From: Phycisphaerae bacterium
GTDB taxonomy: Bacteria > Planctomycetota > Phycisphaerae > SM23-33
DNA: 64,000 nt
NCBI GenBank assembly: GCA_018335035.1
Contig: JAGXKT010000005.1
Location: 1-64,000 of the forward strand
Direction of reading: 5' to 3'
Shown here: positions 45,097 through 53,766 of the stretch, one piece after another
Numbering within the stretch: the stretch's first letter is position 1
Layout: each line of letters begins with the position of its first letter
Program-made: the position numbers and the translations under genes
Notes under the pieces: generated by a model
What the model saw: the letters and a program-made list of their open reading frames with translations, nothing else
Databases searched by the model: none
What the model was told of the DNA's origin: nothing

Positions 45097-46038
45097 TCAC
45101 AACGCCATTCGCTTGACAATCCGCTGGGCCACAGCATCCGGCGTCTCATCCTGCCTGATGTTGAGCCACGTCATGTCGCGCCAGCGCCGCTGCCACGTGC
45201 GTTGCCGCTTGGCCAAGCGGCGCGTGTGGATCTTGATACGCTCGCAGGCGGCGTCCAGCGAGAACCACCCGCGGAGGTGATCGATCATCTCGGCGTATCC
45301 GACGGCCTGAGCCGCTTGCGGCGCCAGCCCGGCCGGCTCGTCCAGCAGCGCCGCCACCTCGTCTCGCAGGCCCGAATCGACCATATGCTCGGCGCGGCGG
45401 TTGATCCGCCCGTGCAGGTCCGCTCGCTCGCGCCGCAGGCCGATGAAAACGCAGTCATACCGGCGCACGCGGCCCCACTGGCGCTGCAATTCGCTGATCG
45501 GCCGGCCCGTCGTGCGATAGACCTCCAAGGCGCGAAGGATCCGCTTTTCGTCGTTCGGGTGGATGCGTTCGGCCGCAGCGGCGTCCACCTGAGCCAACTC
45601 CGCATGCAGCACGTCTGAGCCCTCGATCCGCGCCCGACGGCGCAGCGCGGCGCGAAGCTCCGGCTCCGCCGACGGACCGGGGAACAATCCCTCGCTCAGC
45701 GCCTTGATGTACAAGTTGGTCCCCCCCACCGCCAACGGCACGTCCCCGGCGGCAGCGATCCGCTTAATCGCCGCGTCCGCGTGCTCAACGTACTCAGCCA
45801 CGGAGAAATGCGCGCCGGGCTCGACCAGGTCGATGCCGTGATGCGGCACCTGCGCCTGTGCCTCCGCCGACGGTTTGGCCGTGCCGATGTCCATCCGCCG
45901 GTAGACCTTCATCGAATCGACACTGAGAATTTGCGCGCCGCCGTCGCGGCCGGGGCCGGCCAGCCGCTTTGCCAGCGCCCGGGACACCGCCCCTTTCCCG
46001 CAGGCCGTCGGGCCCATGATGAAGACTACACGCTGCAT
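45097..46038 (-). CDS. miaA: tRNA dimethylallyltransferase
   Basis: A 313-residue enzyme that adds a dimethylallyl group to A37 of tRNAs reading U-starting codons. Motifs: P-loop GPTACGKGAVSRAL, SVDSMKVYRRMDIGTAKPS, HHGIDLVEP, VGGTNLYIKAL and the late AVGYAEMIDHL. The ATG at 46038 is preceded by a promoter whose -10 ends exactly six bases upstream, with no ribosome site, so the message is probably leaderless; an upstream in-frame start would lie within that promoter. It is divergent from alaS. Confidence 0.95.
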   Translation of the reverse strand: MQRVVFIMGPTACGKGAVSRALAKRLAGPGRDGGAQILSVDSMKVYRRMDIGTAKPSAEAQAQVPHHGIDLVEPGAHFSVAEYVEHADAAIKRIAAAGDVPLAVGGTNLYIKALSEGLFPGPSAEPELRAALRRRARIEGSDVLHAELAQVDAAAAERIHPNDEKRILRALEVYRTTGRPISELQRQWGRVRRYDCVFIGLRRERADLHGRINRRAEHMVDSGLRDEVAALLDEPAGLAPQAAQAVGYAEMIDHLRGWFSLDAACERIKIHTRRLAKRQRTWQRRWRDMTWLNIRQDETPDAVAQRIVKRMAL

Positions 46039-46044
46039 GCGGCG

Positions 46045-46074
46045 ATTGTCCACACGCGCCGCTGCGGCTGTCAA
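46045..46074 (-). promoter_or_regulatory. Leaderless-type promoter of miaA
   Basis: On the minus strand, TTGACA (46069-46074), 18 bp, GACAAT (46045-46050), then six bases and the ATG at 46038. Confidence 0.7.
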
Positions 46075-46119
46075 GCGGTCCGGCATCCGCCGGATCGCCC
46101 ACGTGTAACATTAACGCCC

Positions 46120-46148
46120 TTGGCGGTTTGCGGCAACGCCGGTACAAT
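46120..46148 (+). promoter_or_regulatory. Promoter of alaS
   Basis: TTGGCG (46120-46125), 17 bp, TACAAT (46143-46148). The predicted leader is about 85 nt to the ATG at 46241. Confidence 0.65.
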
Positions 46149-46240
46149 TAGTGGTCTTTCGCCGCGTCGGGCGGCGCCCCATGCGGGCGACGGCATCGAC
46201 GGGTTGCACGCGCCCGGGCGGCGGGTACACTGAGGCCACC

Positions 46241-49084
46241 ATGACACGCCAGAAAAAGGCCAAACAGCACGGCGGCCATACGGCCCGTATGGGCTCGCAG
46301 GGGCAGGCGCCGGTCCACACGGCCGACGACATCCGCCGCGAGTTCATCGCGTTTTTCGAGCAGCGCGAGCATGCGTTCGTGCCCTCGGCGCCGCTGCTGC
46401 CCGCCCAGGACCCGACGCTGCTGTTCACCAACGCGGGGATGAACCAGTTCAAGGACATATTCCTGGGGCGCGAGAGCCGCGACTACACCCGCGCCGCCAA
46501 CAGCCAGAAGTGCATCCGCGCCGGCGGAAAGCACAACGACCTCGAAGACGTCGGGCGCGATACCTATCACCACACGTTCTTCGAGATGCTCGGCAACTGG
46601 AGCTTCGGCGATTACTTCAAGCGCGAGGCGATCCAGTGGGCCTGGGAGCTGCTGACCGAGGTCTGGAAGCTCCCCAAGGACCGCCTGCACGCGACGGTGT
46701 TCGGCGGGGACCCGGCCGCCGGACTCGAGCCGGACACCGAGGCCGAGCGGCTCTGGACGAAGGTCACCGACATCAACCCGTCGCACGTCACCCACGGCGA
46801 CAAGAAGGACAACTTCTGGGAGATGGGCGAGACCGGACCCTGCGGGCCGTGCAGCGAAATTCACATCGACCTGACCGACGACGGCTCCGGCGCCGAGTTG
46901 GTCAACGCCGACGACCCGCGCGTGATCGAAATCTGGAACCTCGTGTTCATCCAGTTCAACCGCGACGCCGAAGGCAACCTGTCCGCCCTGCCGGCCTGCC
47001 ACGTGGACACCGGGATGGGCCTGGAGCGGATCGCGGCCGTGCTGCAAGGCAAGCACAGCAACTACGCCACCGACCTGTTCCGCCCGTTGATCGAGAAGAT
47101 CGAGACGCTGACCCCCCACCAGTACGGCTGGTCCACGGTCAAGGACGGGCCGGGCCGCTTTGATACCGCCAACGTGGACGACACCGGCGACGTGGCCTGC
47201 CGGGTCATCGCCGACCACGCGCGGACGCTGACGTTCGCCATCGCCGACGGCGTGCTGCCGAGCAACGAGGGGCGGGGGTATGTCCTGCGGCGGATTCTGC
47301 GTCGCGCCGCCCGCTACGGCCGGCAGTATCTCGGCATCGAGGGCCCCTTCCTCTGCAACCTCGTCCCGACGGTCGTCGAGATGATGGGCGAGTTCTTCGG
47401 CGAACTGAAAGACCGCCGCGAGTACGTCGTCGAGACGATCCGCGAGGAGGAGGAATCCTTCGGGCGGACGCTCGACCGCGGCATCGAACTGTTCGAGAAG
47501 GAGGCCGCGAAGCTCACCGAGCGGCAGCAGACGCAACTGCCCGGCGAGGTCGCCTTCGACCTCTACGCCACGTACGGGTTCCCGGTGGATCTGACACAGC
47601 TCATGGCGGCCGAGCGCGGGCTTTCGGTGGACATGGCCGGCTTCGACGCGGCGATGGCGCGGCACCGGGAGTTGAGCGCCGGCGAGGACACGTTCAAGGC
47701 GGCGGACGTGCCCGACCTGCCCGCCACCGACGATTCGGGCAAGTATTCGCTGGAGCCGATCGAGGCGACGGTCCTCGGATGGGTGCAGGATGGGACATAC
47801 ATCGGAAACGATGGACGCGGGCAAGATGCCCGCGATACACACGGGCGAGACGCCCGTGCCACGAATGCGCACCGCGCGCTGGAAAGAGGCGACGAGGCGG
47901 CCGTGGTGCTGGATCGCACGAACTTCTACGCCGAGCAGGGCGGGCAGGTCGGCGATGCAGGCCACCTGCGGGGCGATGGCGTGGTTTTCGCCGTGCGGGA
48001 CACCCAGCCGGCGGGCGGCGGCGTTCTGCACGTCGGCGCGGTCGAGAGCGGCACGCTGCGCATCGGGCAAACCGTCCGCTGCGAGGTGGACCCCTCCCGC
48101 CGCGACACGATGCGCAACCACACCGCGACGCACCTGCTGAACTGGGCGTTGCGGGAGGTGCTGGGCGACCACGTCGAGCAAGCTGGCAGCGTCGTGGCGC
48201 CGGACCGCCTGCGGTTCGACTTCACCCACACTCAGGCGCTGTCGGACGACGAGTTGGACCGCGTCGCGGAACTGGTCAACGAGCGCATCCTGGCCGACGA
48301 GCCGGTCTTCGCACAGGAAATGCCTCTGGCCGAGGCGCGGAAGATCGCCGGCGTCCGGGCGGTCTTCGGCGAGAAGTACCCCGACCCGGTGCGTGTGCTG
48401 GCCGTCGGCGTCGACGACCCGACTCAGGCGGGGCGCGAAACGCCCGTGGAGTTCTGCGGCGGCACGCACGTAACGCGAACGGCGCAGATCGGGCTGTTCA
48501 CGCTGCTGGGCCAGGAGGCCGTCGCCAAGGGCGTCCGGCGCGTCACGGGCGCGACCGGCAGGGCGGCGCTGGAGCACATCCGCCGCAACGAGCGGGCGCT
48601 GCGGGAGGCGTCGCAGGCGCTGCGGACGGCGCCGGAGGAGATCGCCGAGCGTGCCGTCGCCATGCAGAAGGAGCTCAAGCAGCTCCGCAAGGCCGGACCG
48701 AAGGCGAAAAAGGCCGCCGCGGCGAACTTCGCGCCGGAGGTGGTCGCCACGAGCGAGCACGGCGAGGTCCGCGTCGGGCAGGTGGACCATTGCGACCAGG
48801 CGGCCGCCCGGCAGCTCTGCGATCAGCAGCGTCAGGCCGGCGCCGCGGCCGTCATGGTCGGCGGCACCGACGGCAAGAAGGTCATGCTCGTGGCGATGGT
48901 GGACGAGCAGCTCGCCGCGTCCGGCGCGTTACGGGCCGACGAGTGGGTCCGCGCCGCGGCGGAGGTCGTCGGCGGAGGCGGCGGGGGCAAGCCGCAGCTC
49001 GCCCAGGCCGGCGGCAAGCAGCCGGACAAGCTGCCCGACGCCCTCAAACGCGCCGGCGCCGTCGCGGCCGAGACGCTGGGCTAG
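46241..49084 (+). CDS. alaS: Alanyl-tRNA synthetase with repeat-derived insert
   Basis: A 947-residue class II synthetase that charges and proofreads tRNA-Ala. The catalytic core starts with DDIRREFIAFFEQREH and contains TLLFTNAGMNQFKDIFLG, CIRAGGKHNDLEDVG and GPCGPCSEIH. The editing domain has the zinc ligands HTATH and CGGTH, followed by a C-Ala region ending in a Gly-rich linker and helix. Two sections are odd: an N-terminal extension of about 27 residues, and an insert near residues 525-545 (GNDGRGQDARDTHGRDARAT) encoded by a dispersed palindromic repeat. GAGG lies five bases before the ATG at 46241. It has its own promoter. Confidence 0.97.
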   Translation: MTRQKKAKQHGGHTARMGSQGQAPVHTADDIRREFIAFFEQREHAFVPSAPLLPAQDPTLLFTNAGMNQFKDIFLGRESRDYTRAANSQKCIRAGGKHNDLEDVGRDTYHHTFFEMLGNWSFGDYFKREAIQWAWELLTEVWKLPKDRLHATVFGGDPAAGLEPDTEAERLWTKVTDINPSHVTHGDKKDNFWEMGETGPCGPCSEIHIDLTDDGSGAELVNADDPRVIEIWNLVFIQFNRDAEGNLSALPACHVDTGMGLERIAAVLQGKHSNYATDLFRPLIEKIETLTPHQYGWSTVKDGPGRFDTANVDDTGDVACRVIADHARTLTFAIADGVLPSNEGRGYVLRRILRRAARYGRQYLGIEGPFLCNLVPTVVEMMGEFFGELKDRREYVVETIREEEESFGRTLDRGIELFEKEAAKLTERQQTQLPGEVAFDLYATYGFPVDLTQLMAAERGLSVDMAGFDAAMARHRELSAGEDTFKAADVPDLPATDDSGKYSLEPIEATVLGWVQDGTYIGNDGRGQDARDTHGRDARATNAHRALERGDEAAVVLDRTNFYAEQGGQVGDAGHLRGDGVVFAVRDTQPAGGGVLHVGAVESGTLRIGQTVRCEVDPSRRDTMRNHTATHLLNWALREVLGDHVEQAGSVVAPDRLRFDFTHTQALSDDELDRVAELVNERILADEPVFAQEMPLAEARKIAGVRAVFGEKYPDPVRVLAVGVDDPTQAGRETPVEFCGGTHVTRTAQIGLFTLLGQEAVAKGVRRVTGATGRAALEHIRRNERALREASQALRTAPEEIAERAVAMQKELKQLRKAGPKAKKAAAANFAPEVVATSEHGEVRVGQVDHCDQAAARQLCDQQRQAGAAAVMVGGTDGKKVMLVAMVDEQLAASGALRADEWVRAAAEVVGGGGGGKPQLAQAGGKQPDKLPDALKRAGAVAAETLG
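46271..46301. repeat. Possible repeat fragment in the alaS 5' extension
   Basis: The coding sequence for GGHTARMGSQG contains a near-palindrome around CCATACGGCCCGTATGG and shares CCGTATGGGC-CGC with the repeat copy at 49139-49163. It probably represents a further fragment of the dispersed element, though the match is short. Confidence 0.4.
47811..47865. repeat. Dispersed palindromic repeat inserted in frame in alaS
   Basis: Two tandem hairpins of the same design: GCGGGCA-AGA-TGCCCGC (47817-47833) and ACGGGCG-AGA-CGCCCGT (47841-47857). The 35 bases at 47829-47863 are identical to 49158-49192 downstream. The translated frame gives the DTHGRDARAT peptide seen widely as a repeat artefact in PVC-group and related genomes. 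Its length is a multiple of three here and leaves alaS open. Confidence 0.88.
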
Positions 49085-49107
49085 TGCGGTCGCGAGCGGA
49101 TGCGACG

Positions 49108-49200
49108 GTCCCGGGCAAGATGTCGAAGATCTCGTACGAGCCGTATGGCCGTATGGGCCCGCGATACACACGGGCGAGACGCCCGTGCCACGCGCGTGCG
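49108..49200. repeat. Dispersed palindromic repeat downstream of alaS
   Basis: Contains GGGCAAGATGTCGAAGAT (from about 49113), an inverted GCCGTATGGCCGTATGGGC block and the 35-base core at 49158-49192 that is identical to 47829-47863 in alaS. The 265-base gap between alaS and rpmF holds only this repeat and the rpmF promoter. Confidence 0.85.
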
Positions 49201-49236
49201 AGATGGTCGTGCCACGGCGGGCGGACGTGTTTGTGG

Positions 49237-49265
49237 TTGACAAGCTTGGAATGGGTTTCTAGGTT
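49237..49265 (+). promoter_or_regulatory. Promoter of rpmF-plsX-fabHD
   Basis: TTGACA (49237-49242), 17 bp, TAGGTT (49260-49265), about 80 bases before the rpmF ATG. Confidence 0.65.
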
Positions 49266-49349
49266 TCGCTGAATCCACGCGGGTTCGGAGCGTCGCGGCC
49301 TCCGGACGATGCGAAGCAGTCGCGCCGCGGACAAGAAAGTGTGATCACG

Positions 49350-49535
49350 ATGGTTCCAAAGCAGAAAACGTCACGCAGCCGGACGCGTAAACGGCGGGCG
49401 CATCACGCGCTGCGTCCCGTGAACTACGCCGGGTGCCTGCGGTGCAACTCGCCGAAGCTTCCGCACGCGGCCTGCGATAACTGCGGGTACGTCCGTCCGG
49501 GCCTGAGCGTCAAGGTCGAGAAAGAGGAGTCCTGA
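49350..49535 (+). CDS. rpmF: 50S ribosomal protein L32
   Basis: A 61-residue zinc-ribbon ribosomal protein: VPKQKTSRSRTRKRRAHHAL at the N-terminus and two CxxC pairs (CLRCNSPKLPHAACDNCGYV). It is followed after three bases by plsX, the well-known rpmF-plsX-fab linkage of bacteria. The ATG at 49350 matches the family's N-terminus; a GTG three codons earlier is also in frame. Confidence 0.95.
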   Translation: MVPKQKTSRSRTRKRRAHHALRPVNYAGCLRCNSPKLPHAACDNCGYVRPGLSVKVEKEES

Positions 49536-49538
49536 CGG

Positions 49539-50549
49539 ATGCGGGTGGGCATCGACGCGATGGGGGGCGATCAGGCCCCCGCGCCGCAGGTTCAAGGCGC
49601 CCTGGCGGCTCGCGAGCTTCTGGGCGCCGAGGATCGGATCGTGCTGGTCGGGCGCGAAGAACCGATCCGGCGGCTGCTCGATGACGCCGACGGTGACTGG
49701 TCCGAGCGGATCGAGATCCGCCACGCCCCGGACGTCATCGGCATGGACGACCCGCCGGTCGAGACGCTCCGCGCCCGCCCGGGCAGTTCCGTAGCCGTCA
49801 TGATCGAGATGCACCGTGACGGCGAGCTGGACGCGTGCATCTCGGCGGGCAATACGGGCGCCTTCGTGGCCGCGGCGCAGATGCGTCTGCGCCGCCTGCG
49901 GGGCGTGCACCGCCCGGGCATCGCGATCATCACGCCCACCTACCGCGGGCCCGTCGCGGTCTGCGACGTCGGCGCGAACGTCAACTGCCGCCCGAAGCAC
50001 CTGTATCAATACGCAGTGATGGCGTCGGAGTACGTCAAGGCCGTCGCGGGCATCGCCGAGCCGCGCGTGGCGCTGCTCAGCATCGGTGAGGAGGACGCCA
50101 AGGGCAACGAGCTTGTCCGCGGGGCCCACGAGATGCTCCGGGACGATCCGCACATCCACTTCGTCGGCAACGTCGAGAGCCGCGACCTGTTCGGCGGCGT
50201 CTGCGACGTGCTCGCCTGCGAGGGCTTCGTCGGCAACGTCGTGCTCAAATTGATGGAAGGCATGGCCGAGAGCGTCATCGAGGCGATCCTCTCCGAGCTG
50301 TCGGCCTCCATGCCGGACCAGGTCACGATGATCCGCGCCGCCGCCGGCGAGATTCTCGCCAAGTACGACTTCAACGAGTACGGCGGCGCGCCACTGCTGG
50401 GCGTGGCGGGCATTTGCATCATCGCCCACGGCGCCAGCAACGAACGGGGCATCATGAATGCCGTCCGCGTGGCCGGCAACTTCGCTACCGGCGGGGTCAA
50501 CGAACGCATCGTCGAGTTACTCGCCGCGGGGCAAGGAACCGCCCCATGA
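49539..50549 (+). CDS. plsX: Phosphate acyltransferase PlsX
   Basis: A 336-residue enzyme converting acyl-ACP to acyl-phosphate for phospholipid synthesis. Family segments: RVGIDAMGGDQAPAPQV, RARPGSSVAVMIEMHRDGELDACISAGNTGAFVAAA, RPGIAIITPT, CDVGANVNCRPKHLYQYA, LLSIGEEDAKGNEL, VGNVESRDLFGG and CEGFVGNVVLK. Length is normal. Its TGA overlaps the fabH ATG as ATGA. Confidence 0.96.
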   Translation: MRVGIDAMGGDQAPAPQVQGALAARELLGAEDRIVLVGREEPIRRLLDDADGDWSERIEIRHAPDVIGMDDPPVETLRARPGSSVAVMIEMHRDGELDACISAGNTGAFVAAAQMRLRRLRGVHRPGIAIITPTYRGPVAVCDVGANVNCRPKHLYQYAVMASEYVKAVAGIAEPRVALLSIGEEDAKGNELVRGAHEMLRDDPHIHFVGNVESRDLFGGVCDVLACEGFVGNVVLKLMEGMAESVIEAILSELSASMPDQVTMIRAAAGEILAKYDFNEYGGAPLLGVAGICIIAHGASNERGIMNAVRVAGNFATGGVNERIVELLAAGQGTAP

Positions 50550-51538
50550 GCCGGAACATACGTGCGGCCGTGACCGGGCTGGGAATCGCCCTGCCCGATC
50601 GGGTCATGACCAACGCCGATTTCGAGAAGATCGTCGAGACCTCCGACGAGTGGATCACCCAGCGTACGGGGATCAAGACGCGCCACATCGCCTCCGAGGG
50701 CGAATCCACCGCCACACTGGCCGCCGCCGCCGCCCAACGGGCGATCGACGACGCCGGAATCGCCCCGGCGGACCTCGACCTCATCATCTGCGCGACGATC
50801 ACGCCGGACATGACCTGCCCGTCGACGGCGTGCTTCATCCAGGAAGCCATCGGCGCCACGGACGTCGCCGCGATGGACCTGTCGGCTGCATGCAGTGGGT
50901 TCCTCTACGGGCTGTCCATCGCCAGCAAGTTCATCGAAACGGGCATGTATCGCAACGTCCTCGTGCTCGGCGCCGAGACGCTCAGCCGCTTCACCGACTA
51001 CACGGACCGCTCGAGCTGCGTGATCTTCGGCGACGGCGCCGGCGCCGTGGTGCTCAGCGCCACCGACAAGCCGGGACGCGGCATCCGCTACAGCGTCATG
51101 CACGCCGACGGAACCGGCTGGGACCTGATTCACGTGCCCTCCGGCGGCTCGCGCAGCCCTGCCACGCACGAAACGGTCGACGCGCACGGGCACTTCCTCA
51201 AGATGCGCGGGCGGGACGTGTACAAGTTCGCCGTCGAGAAGATGCAGTGGCTCCTCGGCGATTGCATGAACGCTTGCGACCTGACGCCGGACGACGTTGA
51301 CCTGGTGATCCCCCACCAAGTCAACATTCGCATCATCCGCTCGGCGACGGAGAAGTACGGCTTTCCCATGGACAAGGTCTACGTCAACATCGACCGCTAC
51401 GGAAATACCTCGGCCGGGTCGATCCCCCTGGCGATGGGCGACGCGCGTCGGGAAGGCAAGATCGGTCCCGGCTCGACGCTGATGCTGGTCGCCTTCGGTG
51501 CCGGGTTGACGTGGGCGGGAGTGGTACTGGACCTATGA
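50546..51538 (+). CDS. fabH: 3-oxoacyl-ACP synthase III
   Basis: A 330-residue condensing enzyme that joins acetyl-CoA and malonyl-ACP to start fatty-acid synthesis. The catalytic triad is visible: Cys in DLSAACSGF, His in VIPHQVN and Asn in RYGNTSAGS. DEWITQRTGIKTRHIA is the usual N-terminal signature. AAGGAA precedes the start. It is coupled on both sides by ATGA overlaps with plsX and fabD. Confidence 0.96.
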   Translation: MSRNIRAAVTGLGIALPDRVMTNADFEKIVETSDEWITQRTGIKTRHIASEGESTATLAAAAAQRAIDDAGIAPADLDLIICATITPDMTCPSTACFIQEAIGATDVAAMDLSAACSGFLYGLSIASKFIETGMYRNVLVLGAETLSRFTDYTDRSSCVIFGDGAGAVVLSATDKPGRGIRYSVMHADGTGWDLIHVPSGGSRSPATHETVDAHGHFLKMRGRDVYKFAVEKMQWLLGDCMNACDLTPDDVDLVIPHQVNIRIIRSATEKYGFPMDKVYVNIDRYGNTSAGSIPLAMGDARREGKIGPGSTLMLVAFGAGLTWAGVVLDL

Positions 51539-52563
51539 CAGACGCCGCCAAGGACATCGCGTTCGTCTTTCCCGGCCAGGGCGCCCAGCACGTGGGCATG
51601 GGCCGGGACGTCTACGAGGCCCTGGCGCCGGCTCGGGCGGTCTTCGACCGTGCCGAGCAGGTCACCGGGCTGGAACTCACGAAGCTCTGCTTCGAAGGCC
51701 CGGGCGAGCAACTCAGCCGTACCGACGTCGCCCAGCCGGCGATCTTCACCGTCTCGGCAGCGATGTTGGCGTCACTGGGCGGCCAACTGGACCCGCCGCG
51801 GGTGGCGGCGCTGAAGCCACGGTGGATGGCGGGACTCAGCTTGGGTGAGTACACGGCGTTGTTCGCGGCCGGCATGATCGACTTCGACAGCGCACTGAAG
51901 CTGGTCACGCTCCGCGGGCGGGCCATGCAAGACGCCGCGACGGGCTCGCCCGGCGGGATGGTTGCGGTGATGGGGCTGGACGAGGGCCCCGCCGAGCAGC
52001 TTTGCCGCGCCGCGGCCGAGGGGCAGGAGCTGACGTGCGCGAACTTCAACTGCCCCGGACAGATCGTGCTGTCCGGCGAGCGGGCCGCCTGCGAGCGAGC
52101 GGCCGAGATGAGCGAGCAGTTCGGCGCCAAGGGCGCGAAGCTGCTGGACGTGGCCGGGGCGTTCCACAGCGGTTTCATGGCCCCGGCGGCCGATGAGCTG
52201 GCAAAGGCGCTGGCGGCGGTGAGCTTCCGCGCCCCGCAGGCGGGGCCCGAGATCGCCCGGGACGCGCCCGCCGCGCCGCAGGTCGCCCAGCAGTTCGCCG
52301 ACGTGGACGCGGCGGTCATCGCCAACGTCGACGCCCGCCCCTACGCGGACGCCGGTGAGGTTCCGGGAAAGCTGTTGCGGCAGTTGACGTCACCGATTCG
52401 CTGGCAACAATCGATGGCCTTCGCCGTGGAGCAGGGCGCGCGGCGATTCTACGAGATCGGTCCGGGCAAGGTCCTCCGCGGACTGCTGCGGCGAATTGAC
52501 AGAAACGTTGAGTGCACTTGCGTCAACGGTCTGGATGCGGTAGAGAAGCTCACCGCGGAATAG
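51535..52563 (+). CDS. fabD: Malonyl-CoA:ACP transacylase
   Basis: A 342-residue enzyme that loads malonyl groups onto ACP. The start FVFPGQGAQHVGMG, catalytic Ser in GLSLGEYTAL, GMVAVMGL and the catalytic His in AGAFHSGFM are all present. About 25 residues (REIARDAPAAPQV-like region near 235-255) form an Ala/Pro-rich loop longer than in E. coli FabD. The ATG overlaps fabH's stop. Confidence 0.95.
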   Translation: MTDAAKDIAFVFPGQGAQHVGMGRDVYEALAPARAVFDRAEQVTGLELTKLCFEGPGEQLSRTDVAQPAIFTVSAAMLASLGGQLDPPRVAALKPRWMAGLSLGEYTALFAAGMIDFDSALKLVTLRGRAMQDAATGSPGGMVAVMGLDEGPAEQLCRAAAEGQELTCANFNCPGQIVLSGERAACERAAEMSEQFGAKGAKLLDVAGAFHSGFMAPAADELAKALAAVSFRAPQAGPEIARDAPAAPQVAQQFADVDAAVIANVDARPYADAGEVPGKLLRQLTSPIRWQQSMAFAVEQGARRFYEIGPGKVLRGLLRRIDRNVECTCVNGLDAVEKLTAE

Positions 52564-52650
52564 CGCAGCGCGACGCCGGCGCGACGGACGCGACCGGCGA
52601 TCCGCAGGACGCGACTCGCCGCTGGCGACGGACACAACAAGAGCGAGAAC

Positions 52651-53391
52651 ATGGCTGAAAACGAGAAAGTCGCAATCGTCACCGGAGCCGCCCGCGGCAT
52701 CGGGCGGGAAATCGCCCGCGAACTGCTGTCGATGGGCATGACCGTCGTGGCCGTCGACCTCAAGGATGACTTGCTGGCCGAATTGCCCGCGGCGCTGGAC
52801 GCCCCGGGCGAGAAGCTCGACTGCCGCACGATGGACGTGACCGACAGCGAGGGATTCACCGGCTTGATTGACGCCGTCGCCGAGCAGTACGGGCGGCTGG
52901 ACGTGCTGGTCAACAATGCCGGCATCACGCGGGACGGTCTGTTGATGCGGATGGAAGACGCCGACTGGGAGGCGGTGGTGAAGGTCAACCTGACCAGCGC
53001 GTTCATCGGCACGCGTGCCGTGGCCAGGCACATGCTTCGCGGGCGTAGCGGCTCGATCATCAACATGACCAGCTACTCCGGACTGGAAGGCAACCGCGGG
53101 CAGGCGAACTACTCGGCCAGCAAGGCCGGCATGGTCGGATTGACCAAGACGACGGCCAAGGAGCTGGCGTCCAAGAACGTCCGCTGCAACGCGGTGGCGC
53201 CGGGCTTCATCAAGACGGAGATGACCGACGCCCTGCCCCAGCAGGCCAAGGACGTGGCGCTGTCGCTGATTCCGCTCAAGCGGATGGGCGCGCCGGAAGA
53301 TGTCGCCCGGGCGGTGGCGTTCCTGGCCTCGGACGCGTCGGCGTACATCACCGCGCAGGTTCTGAGCGTCGACGGCGGGATGCACACGTAG
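52651..53391 (+). CDS. fabG: 3-oxoacyl-ACP reductase
   Basis: A 246-residue short-chain dehydrogenase reducing 3-oxoacyl-ACP with NADPH. Cofactor motif TGAARGIG, LVNNAGITRDGLLMRM, catalytic Ser in IINMTSYSG and YSASKAG with the catalytic Tyr and Lys, then APGFIKTEMT and the C-terminal VDGGMHT. An 87-base gap without a recognised promoter separates it from fabD. Confidence 0.96.
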   Translation: MAENEKVAIVTGAARGIGREIARELLSMGMTVVAVDLKDDLLAELPAALDAPGEKLDCRTMDVTDSEGFTGLIDAVAEQYGRLDVLVNNAGITRDGLLMRMEDADWEAVVKVNLTSAFIGTRAVARHMLRGRSGSIINMTSYSGLEGNRGQANYSASKAGMVGLTKTTAKELASKNVRCNAVAPGFIKTEMTDALPQQAKDVALSLIPLKRMGAPEDVARAVAFLASDASAYITAQVLSVDGGMHT

Positions 53392-53396
53392 GCCGG

Positions 53397-53425
53397 TTGC
53401 ATGCCGGGTTCGTGATCGATATAGT
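53397..53425 (+). promoter_or_regulatory. Promoter of acpP
   Basis: TTGCAT (53397-53402), 17 bp, TATAGT (53420-53425), about 70 bases before the GTG at 53503, giving acpP-fabF an independent start within the fatty-acid cluster. Confidence 0.65.
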
Positions 53426-53502
53426 ACCTCGCCCGTCCCCGCCGTTCGGACGACGGAGCGAACAAGACGCCGTTAAACGGGCCCCTGGTTGGAGAGTGTG
53501 AA

Positions 53503-53748
53503 GTGGCAGACGAAACAGAACAGAAGGTCATCGAGATCGTGGCGGAGCAGATGGGCGTGGACAAGAGCGAGATCACGCGTGAGACCTCGTTCGTCAACGA
53601 CCTCAATGCCGATTCGCTGGACACGGTGGAATTGGTCATGGAGTTCGAGGATGAGTTCGAACTGAGCATCCCGGACGAAGAGGCCGAGAAGATCCAGACC
53701 GTCGGACAGGCGATCGACTACATCAAAGAGCACGCCAACAAGGGCTGA
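53503..53748 (+). CDS. acpP: Acyl carrier protein
   Basis: An 81-residue acidic carrier whose Ser in the [12 protein letters not shown] motif receives 4'-phosphopantetheine. The [16 protein letters not shown] and [18 protein letters not shown] segments complete the four-helix family pattern. A GTG start is preceded by GGAGA. It lies 18 bases before fabF, the standard acpP-fabF pair. Confidence 0.97.
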   Translation: MADETEQKVIEIVAEQMGVDKSEITRETSFVNDLNADSLDTVELVMEFEDEFELSIPDEEAEKIQTVGQAIDYIKEHANKG

Positions 53749-53766
53749 GCCCGCGAGGTCGCAGTG

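Noticed and set aside
47790-48140. Short protein beginning MGHTSETMDAGKMPAIHTGET
   Set aside because: It is an alternative frame through the dispersed repeat within alaS, a known source of spurious proteins.
46148-48790. Long open frame (about 880 codons) antisense to alaS
   Set aside because: Long antisense frames are common in GC-rich genes; the plus strand encodes an unmistakable AlaS and the antisense product has no recognisable motif.
49044-49334. Small gene between alaS and rpmF on the minus strand
   Set aside because: The reading frame consists mainly of repeat-derived sequence and has no independent coding evidence.
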